Shown here in pieces: positions 57,813 through 64,000 of a stretch of DNA of 64,000 nt. The first letter of the stretch is position 1, and each line of letters opens with the position of its first letter. Below the pieces are notes generated by a model, which worked only from the letters and a program-made list of their open reading frames with translations, ran no database searches and was not told the DNA's origin. Origin of the DNA: Silurus meridionalis (taxonomy: Eukaryota; Chordata; Actinopteri; Siluriformes; Siluridae); contig NC_060891.1 in NCBI RefSeq assembly GCF_014805685.1, positions 4,402,501 through 4,466,500 of the forward strand, written 5' to 3'. Made by a program: the position numbers and the translations under genes.

Positions 57813-59150
57813 ATGTTCTGCCCCTGTCTGAGGTCTGCCAGTTGTCATAAAGAGAAGCAGTAAAGACTGATGAGGACTGAAAATGGCTTATTATAGCTTG
57901 TTGTCCAATAAACATTCATCCTTTGCTTAATTAAAATAGTGTATAAGAATGTGTACCAAACCCCCAAAAGTTGCACAGACTTTAATAAGTGTGTATTTAG
58001 GCCATTTAAAAAGTTTCAACTGAGATTTTCATAATGATGAGAATTTACTGTACCTTGAATTGGCTACTACAGAAATTTATGGAAGGCTAAGGAATGAATT
58101 TTCAAAGAAATTTTGCTGGTCTATTTAAGGTGTACTCGTCCTCAATGTCCGTTATCATTAGCATAATACAATTTTAAATAACCTTTTACTGTAAATACGT
58201 TTTTTTCCCTTTTTTATTCTATTTTTCTGCTCCTCCGCTCCCCTTAAAAAAAAAAAAAACCTTGGCGCAGCCTGTTTGACTTTGAGCCACAGTCCTTCTT
58301 TTCAATGCCATTCTATCACGTCATCTTCTGTTGCCCATGCAAGCCATAGATGCCTCGGGCATGTAATGCCTTTTAAGAGCCATCATTGAAAAAAAGACAG
58401 GATCCATTGGTCTCCTTTGAGGCAAGCTGTTCTGGCATGGAGGCAGGTTGGTAACAGCTTGCTGGTGTAAGGTGACATTTATGGTTATGCAAAGTAATGG
58501 GTAGAGAGCAAAGGGTGAGGCAAGGGAATGCTGGTGGGAGCAGAGGTAGCTCCTCAAAGCCCTGTACCTTTTGACTTTGCTTGGAGTAAAACAGATGCTA
58601 ACAGCCTTAGTTATGGTGATGGTGGCACAGCATGCTTTAAAAGAGGGCCTAATGGAGTAGGATGTGTGTGTAAATGTGTGTGTGTGTGTGTGTGCACGTA
58701 CGGTGGTTCTGGTGGCCCTTGATTGGTGGATTCTTTTTTTTTTTTTTATGGTTTAGTGTCCTTTCTGGAAACTGTCAGTACACGTTGTTTGTTAATAGGA
58801 AGCTGGTGTTGGAGAGCGGAGAGCAGGATCCTAAGTGGTAGCTATGCAGCTCTTGGTTGGATCACAGAAAGAGGGGTTGCTCTAGTGTGGATTAGGTAAA
58901 AGAAGAAAGAAAGGTGGGAGAAAAAAACTGGTAATGAAGAGCAAATGAATGGCTCCAGGGAGTCTGAAAACAACTCAAGGTGAAGCCTAGAATAGTCTGA
59001 TGATGGGTCTTGTTTTTAATGTGAGTAAGTCTAATTTGACTTTGGTTCTCAAAGACACCTAACAAACAGTACTGACCTGGTGAAATAACTAGGAATGATT
59101 AATAGAATTTGCAGGCAGCTGGCTAGTATCGGAAAGTATTGCCATGCGCG
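57813..59150. other. Intergenic DNA, partly unique
   Basis: 58200-58960 is repeat-poor and GC-balanced apart from a TG run (58672-58693). No exon recognised. Confidence 0.3.
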
Positions 59151-59155
59151 TTTGG

Positions 59156-59580
59156 CAGCGGTGGACAATAACAAAGTAAATGTAATTTGTTACTGTACTT
59201 AAGTAGCTTTTTCTCGTATCTGTACTTTACTCAAGTATTTCCATTTGGGGAGACTTTTACTTTAACATCACTACATTTCAAAGTCAAATATCGTACTTTT
59301 TACTCAACTACATTTTGCGAAATCAATGATTTTTTTTTATTTGTTAGTGGATAAAAACGTAACTGGTGAAGCACGCACCAAGCCACCAATCAGGGTAGAG
59401 TATCTACTTAGCATGAACATACTGTACAGTTCAGCAGCAATTCAACAGCAAGCAGTACATTTTGAGAGAAATAAATAATGGAAGAAACTCCTGACTCCTG
59501 AAACTCCTGACTCTTATATTTTACTGAGTGTATCTCTACTTTAACTCAAGTACATGGTTTGTGTTCTTCGTCCACCACTG
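59156..59580. mobile_element. Complete non-autonomous hAT-type element (425 bp)
   Basis: Starts CAGCGGTGGACAATAAC and ends ..GTCCACCACTG. Internal sequence (cttttactttaacatcactac.., gcaccaagccaccaatcagggtagag, tcaactcaacagc-type words) matches the copies at 35.3, 46.7 and 49.7 kb. Flanks are GCGTTTGG and ATGTTTGG, a duplication with two mismatches. Opposite orientation to the 49.7-kb copy in its internal blocks. Non-coding. Confidence 0.75.
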
Positions 59581-61500
59581 ATGTTTGGACTCCTTACATC
59601 TAGTGAAGGGAATTCTTGATGCAACAGAGCTCAAATACATCCTGGACAAATCTAAGCTTCAGGTTTTGTAGCGTGATTTGACGAATGTCCACATACTGTA
59701 TGGAAGTAAACGAGGTGCAGCTGGAACAGTGAACTACAACTACTACTTACAGTTAGCTAAAGCTGCTACAGTAGAATTATCCAAGTTTTTCCAGATCTTG
59801 CCTTTTATTTAATTAATTTTATTTTTTTTAACTTATTTCTTAATAAGATTTCAAAAAAATGTGGTTTGTGACCCAGAAGCACTTTGATATACTAATTTAA
59901 TCAATTTACAGATATTTTCAGACTGCTGCTCAGAGTAATCATGCTGGTTACCATAAAGTTTGAAGAGGCAGAGGATTTTATATGCTCTAGATTAAATTTC
60001 TAGTGAAATGTTTAGGTCTAAAGTCCCAAAGTCCAAACATTTACACATGCAAATATATCCTTATATAAAATGTGTTTCGCTAGAACTCTTTGCATCCAAG
60101 TTATAAAGGCTTAATGTCTTAAAAGTGTCCTTAAAGATAAAGGTAGAGGCAAAGAGACTAAATTTAGAGACTAAATCCAAGGTGTAAGTGAAAACATAAG
60201 ACTGGAGAAATACAGAGAAGCACAACATCTCATACAAGATTTCACAAAGTTAATGAGGTACAGGAAAATGTATTAGGTTGTGGCAAGGGGTTTAGAAATT
60301 GGACGAAGTAGAGCACTGATCCATACAGGATGTGTTTTTTTTGGATGATCCGATTATTTCAATCACTGTATATGAGTTATGCAATAATTGAATCCTTGTT
60401 TAATGTAATTGTATATAATGTTAATCTCAAGACTGTTAAGATGTTTTTTAGTAGCGAATACACCTTATGGTACAAACCTTCCATTTAATTTCCCCCATTA
60501 CAGCTTTCAGGATTTAAAATATAAATGAATAAATAAATAAATAAAAAAGCACTCTACCTTCGAAACACAGTACTAACTATTCAGCCCACCGCTGCCATCA
60601 GACAAAAGATTAGTTTAAAATTCTTGTAGATGGCCTTGTTTTTGCTTGACAGGGGTTGACAGTACAGTAGTGTCTCATTACCATGGTAATATAGGGTTTG
60701 AGGTAATTACCAAGCGGCGATGAATAGGCGACGTATCAAAGCACACTTTGCTACGGCCTCGCACTGACAAGGTGGAACACTCGCCATGCATCCCTTTTGT
60801 GAGCTCCAGCTAACTGGCTACAACACCTTAATGTGCAGGTTAGCTCGAATCCTGTTATTTAAGAGCGCCGGATCCATTCTTTCAATCTAGTCAATTATCT
60901 CTGTTCACAAGTCCCCGCTGAGCAGCAGTGAGAGAGGTCTTCGGTTAACTCCACTCCACCGCCATTTACATGTTTGGTTTTTTTTTATTTTGGGAAAAAA
61001 AAACTATGACAGGAAGAAGAGCACGGGTTCTGCCAGGAAAAACATTGTTTATGCTCCTGTCTTTCTGAGGCTGATGATTTAATTTATAGCTGTCATACTT
61101 TGACTTGAAAAAAAATAGGGTAGACTGAAACTTGGAGTTTTATGTGACTAAAAATACAAAAAATAAGTTTAAGATCTGGCAGTAACGAAATATAAAAAAA
61201 TCAAATAAAATACAATGAACGGATTAATTGATACACCTATCAAAAGGGATTGTTATTAAGGTTATTTATTAATTTTGATATGTTTCCAGAGTAACATTAG
61301 CTTTTAGAAATAGTTATTGCAGTTATTATTAAATAATTTTCAGTAATTAAATATTTAAATTGCAATTGCGAATTGCGGAAATAAAACAAGGCCAATTTTC
61401 TTATTGAAACAATAAGCCTTAAACAATATGCCTTAAATGAATTTAAAATGTATTAAATTCAGAGTGACTGTCTTTAAAAATACAGTCGCATTCAACTCAA
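59581..61500. other. Repeat-poor intergenic stretch, candidate regulatory DNA
   Basis: No gene. 60600-61060 stands out as a unique, GC-balanced block (with ttaccatggtaat palindrome near 60680 and tttgtgagctccagctaact) between AT-rich flanks. Conservation is untested. Confidence 0.35.
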
Positions 61501-61504
61501 TATA

Positions 61505-61618
61505 CACTATATGTATAAAAGATTTTTTCGGAACATCCCATATAACATTTAGACCCCATTTGCTGTTAGAATAACTGTCACTCTTCTGGGAAGATGTTCT
61601 ACTAAATGTTGTATTGTA
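61505..61618 (+). mobile_element. MITE fragment, orientation A
   Basis: Reads cactatatgtataaaagatt.., gaccccatttgctgttagaa and gtcactcttctgggaagatgttctacta. Right half missing. Confidence 0.55.
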
Positions 61619-61619
61619 T

Positions 61620-62815
61620 TATATATTCAGAGTAGCAGTTCAGAGGTGATAGTGGTAAAGAAAAAACTCATTAAGATGATATCAGAAAGAAACTATTACT
61701 GGAACCTGTATTTATCAAGACACCAGTATTCATGCATTATAAGTTCCTCATTGGTAAAGATGCTGTTCATCTCAATTGCAGTCCAAAATACATGTGTGTA
61801 TGTCCATGTGGAGAACACCTCAAAAACATGAGAGGTTTTCAAGAACGCCATCGGAACCCTTAGAATGGATCGGTCAGCCACAGAGAGCCGAAGAAGACTG
61901 TATCACAAGTCTAAAGATAGCAACAAAATAAGATCTCTCCAGCAACAGGAGTCAGTGCTTAAATGTCCATATATTAATATCAATGCACAGATTAGTGTCC
62001 ATATTCTTGTCTGGGTGGTTGATGGAGGTTTCCTGGTTGATGGAGGTTTCCAGGGCAGCCGTCTCAATCATCACTGCTCTTATGTGTATGGTTTGCAGGC
62101 AACAGTCAGAAGCATGCTAATGGTACCATATCCCCAATGCACTTTTTCCCCTAATCCTAACACATTTAGGGAAAAACACATCAAATTGCCTCAAAACACT
62201 GATTTTTTTATTATTATTTTCTTTTGCTGGGAGACGGAACAATATTATATTCCATTTGTGCTTGAAAGTTCCTTATATGGATAACCCTAATTTGTCTGGC
62301 CTGACCTTCTTTGTCCATTTTCCATACTGTAATGCGTAGTGTACACTCGCTTACACACACGCACACACAGACAGAGTCCGTGCCCATCAACACAATTAAA
62401 CTATCCTGAGCAAGTATTAGCGGCTTTAATGATGTCCCATTTTGCAGTTCTTTAAACCCATCAGTGCAAATTATCTTACTTGAGTGTTAACGCACATTCT
62501 TGCAGACAAACATAATAAAAATAATATTACAATTACGATCGGAAAGTTTGCAGCGTGTGAACGAGAAACAGGGTCCCCCCGTCCTCAACAACAGAACTGA
62601 ACAGCCAGATTCTTTCATACACTGTCTAGTGAACAGCTAATTATCTTTGCCTATAAATAAAAAAATAACAAAGCATAACTTTATATTTCCAATTATTTAT
62701 ATTATTTTCTAGTTACATAAGTAAAAAAAAGCCATGTGCTGATATGTTTAAGTTTGAGATGTCACTCATATTCATTACAGGTTTAATTACTACTATTTGA
62801 TTAACAGTAGGTTAT
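61620..62815. other. Intergenic DNA, nothing recognised
   Basis: The 139-codon ORF at 61865-62284 has no recognised domain and contains a repeated ttgatggaggtttcc; it may be repeat-derived. CA-rich patch at 62355. Confidence 0.3.
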
Positions 62816-62817
62816 GA

Positions 62818-63900
62818 GGTTGCACCCACTTGGAGAGACCTTAGGATCTGTACGACAGAGTGCCGAGAGAGGAGTTGCGGTATTGTATGAGGAAGTCAGT
62901 TGTGTCAGAGAAGTATGTAGGGGTGGTGCAGGACATGTATAAGGACAGTGTGACAGCAGTGATGTGTGCAGTAGGTTCAGACAGACTGGTTCAAGGTGGA
63001 AGTTGGACTGCATCAAGGATCGGCTCTAAACCCTTTTCTGTTTACAGTGGTGATGGACAGGTTGACTGACGAGGTCAGACAGGAGTCTCCGTGGACTATG
63101 ATGTTTGCGGATGATATTGTGTTTTGTGGTGAGAGTAGGGAGCAGGTTTAGAAGAGCCTGGAGAAGTGGAGGTATGCGATGGAGAGAAGGGGAATGAAAG
63201 TCAGTAGGAGTAAGACAGAGTACATGGGTGTGAATGAGAGCAAGGGCAGTGGAGTGGTGCGGTTGCAGGAAGAAGAGGTGGAGAAGGTGGAGGGGTTCAG
63301 GTACCTGGGGTCAACAGTGCAAAGTAATGGAGAGTGTGTTAGAGAAGTGAAGAAAAGAGTGCAGGCAGGGTGGAGTGGGTGGAGAAGAGTGATAGCAGGA
63401 GTGATTTGTTATAGAAGAGTATATGCGAGAGTGAAAGGGAAAGTTTATAGAACTGTGGTGAGACCTGCGATTTTGTATGGTTTAGAGACAGTGGCATTGA
63501 GTAAAAGACAGGAGGTGGAGCTGGAGGTAGCAGAGCTGAAGATGTTAAGGTTTTCGTTGGAAGTGACGAGGATGGACAGGATTAGAAACGAGTTTATTAG
63601 ATGGACAGCGCATGTAGGATGTTTTGGAGACAAGGTAAGGGAGGCGCAATTTAGACGGTTTGGACATGTGCAGAGGAGGGACATAGGGTATATCGGTAGG
63701 AGAATGCTCAGGATGGAGCCACCAGGAGGGAAGAAAAAAGGAAGGCTAAAGAGGAGGTTTATGGATGTGGTGAGGAAAGACATGCAGGTGGTTGTGGTGA
63801 AAGATGTAGAGGACGTAGAGGACGATGTAGAGGACAGGGGGGTATGGAGAGGGATGATTCGATGTGGCGACCTCTAATGGGAGAACCTGAAAGAAGAAGT
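62818..63900 (+). mobile_element. RTE-like LINE, reverse transcriptase to 3' end
   Basis: Frames encode RVPREELRYCMRKSVVSEKYV and VVQDMYKDSVTAVMC, then (frameshifted) MMFADDIVFCGESREQV around 63100-63145 with the FADD catalytic box, an early stop where a Gln codon is expected, and a 232-codon open frame from 63179: ERRGMKVSRSKTEYM, GFRYLGSTVQSNGE, RPAILYGLET, VAELKMLRF, IGRRMLRMEPPG, FMDVVRKDMQVV and RGMIRCGDL. This is the C-terminal half of the RTE-type polyprotein of fish (family that gave rise to the so-called craniofacial development protein 2). 5'-truncated, with at least one stop and one frameshift, so inactive, though the last frame is intact and little diverged. Confidence 0.88.
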
Positions 63901-64000
63901 CGTCAATCCCAAAGACAGTCGATTTGACTTCGTGTGCACTCTTATGTATTGACCTTCTCAAACAATGTCTTTATGGAGCTCGCTTTTTGCACTGGGGGTA
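63901..64000. other. Flank after the RTE element
   Basis: A GAAGAAG remnant of the RTE tail, then unique sequence to the window edge. Confidence 0.3.

Noticed and set aside
61865..62284. 139-codon ORF
   Set aside because: No domain; contains an internal short duplication and looks repeat-derived.

Overview
The window is vertebrate nuclear DNA, almost certainly from a teleost. Genes are intron-split with GT-AG junctions and no operons. The intergenic DNA is AT-rich, crowded with microsatellites, and contains Tc1/mariner, hAT, CR1/L2-like and RTE-like elements and tRNA-derived SINEs of the kinds common in ray-finned fish. The repeat families fit an ostariophysan such as a catfish, but that is an impression, not a proof.

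Genes (left 15 kb, all on the minus strand). At 805-864 there is a 20-codon first coding exon that looks like the start of a xanthine dehydrogenase/aldehyde oxidase gene leaving the window to the left. A perfect 12-bp NRF1-type palindrome lies about 100 bp upstream of its ATG. From 6458 to 11405 there is a complete seven-exon dnajc27 gene (small Rab-like GTPase fused to a J domain, 273 codons, every splice junction readable). About 2.2 kb further on, 13586-14377 plus a non-coding exon near 14682-14730 form a complete proopiomelanocortin gene (212 aa precursor carrying ACTH/alpha-MSH, beta-MSH and beta-endorphin, no gamma-MSH) with a TATA box and a CA microsatellite inside the 5' UTR. The pomc-dnajc27 linkage resembles mammalian chromosome 2p23, but no EFR3B-like exon was seen between them.

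Right 49 kb (15-64 kb). No intact host gene was found. The only host-like coding remnant is a C-terminal seven-transmembrane-like fragment (34681-34941, minus) cut off by a retrotransposon tail. The rest holds: a MITE family with at least ten copies in both orientations; hAT elements, two with readable ends and target-site duplications and one at 7097-7616 with a perfect 8-bp duplication; several decayed Tc1/mariner transposases, one with a nested insertion; a CR1/L2-like LINE (about 55.2-56.9 kb) whose 3' tail recurs elsewhere; an RTE-like LINE (62.8-63.9 kb) with further 3' pieces at 1.3, 10.6 and 11.9 kb; two tRNA-derived SINEs; a roughly 0.9-kb degenerate CTACT-type array; and many microsatellites. 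Between these lie long unique stretches of more balanced base composition (about 27.7-28.2, 32.0-33.5, 36.9-38.7, 43.6-44.0, 52.4-52.8, 58.2-59.0 and 60.6-61.1 kb) that could hold conserved non-coding elements, which can only be tested by alignment.

No CRISPR array, rRNA gene or free-standing tRNA gene was seen. I found nothing I can defend as a wholly new biological system. The best leads are the hidden enzyme exon, the pomc 5' UTR microsatellite, the receptor fragment and the transposons with readable boundaries.
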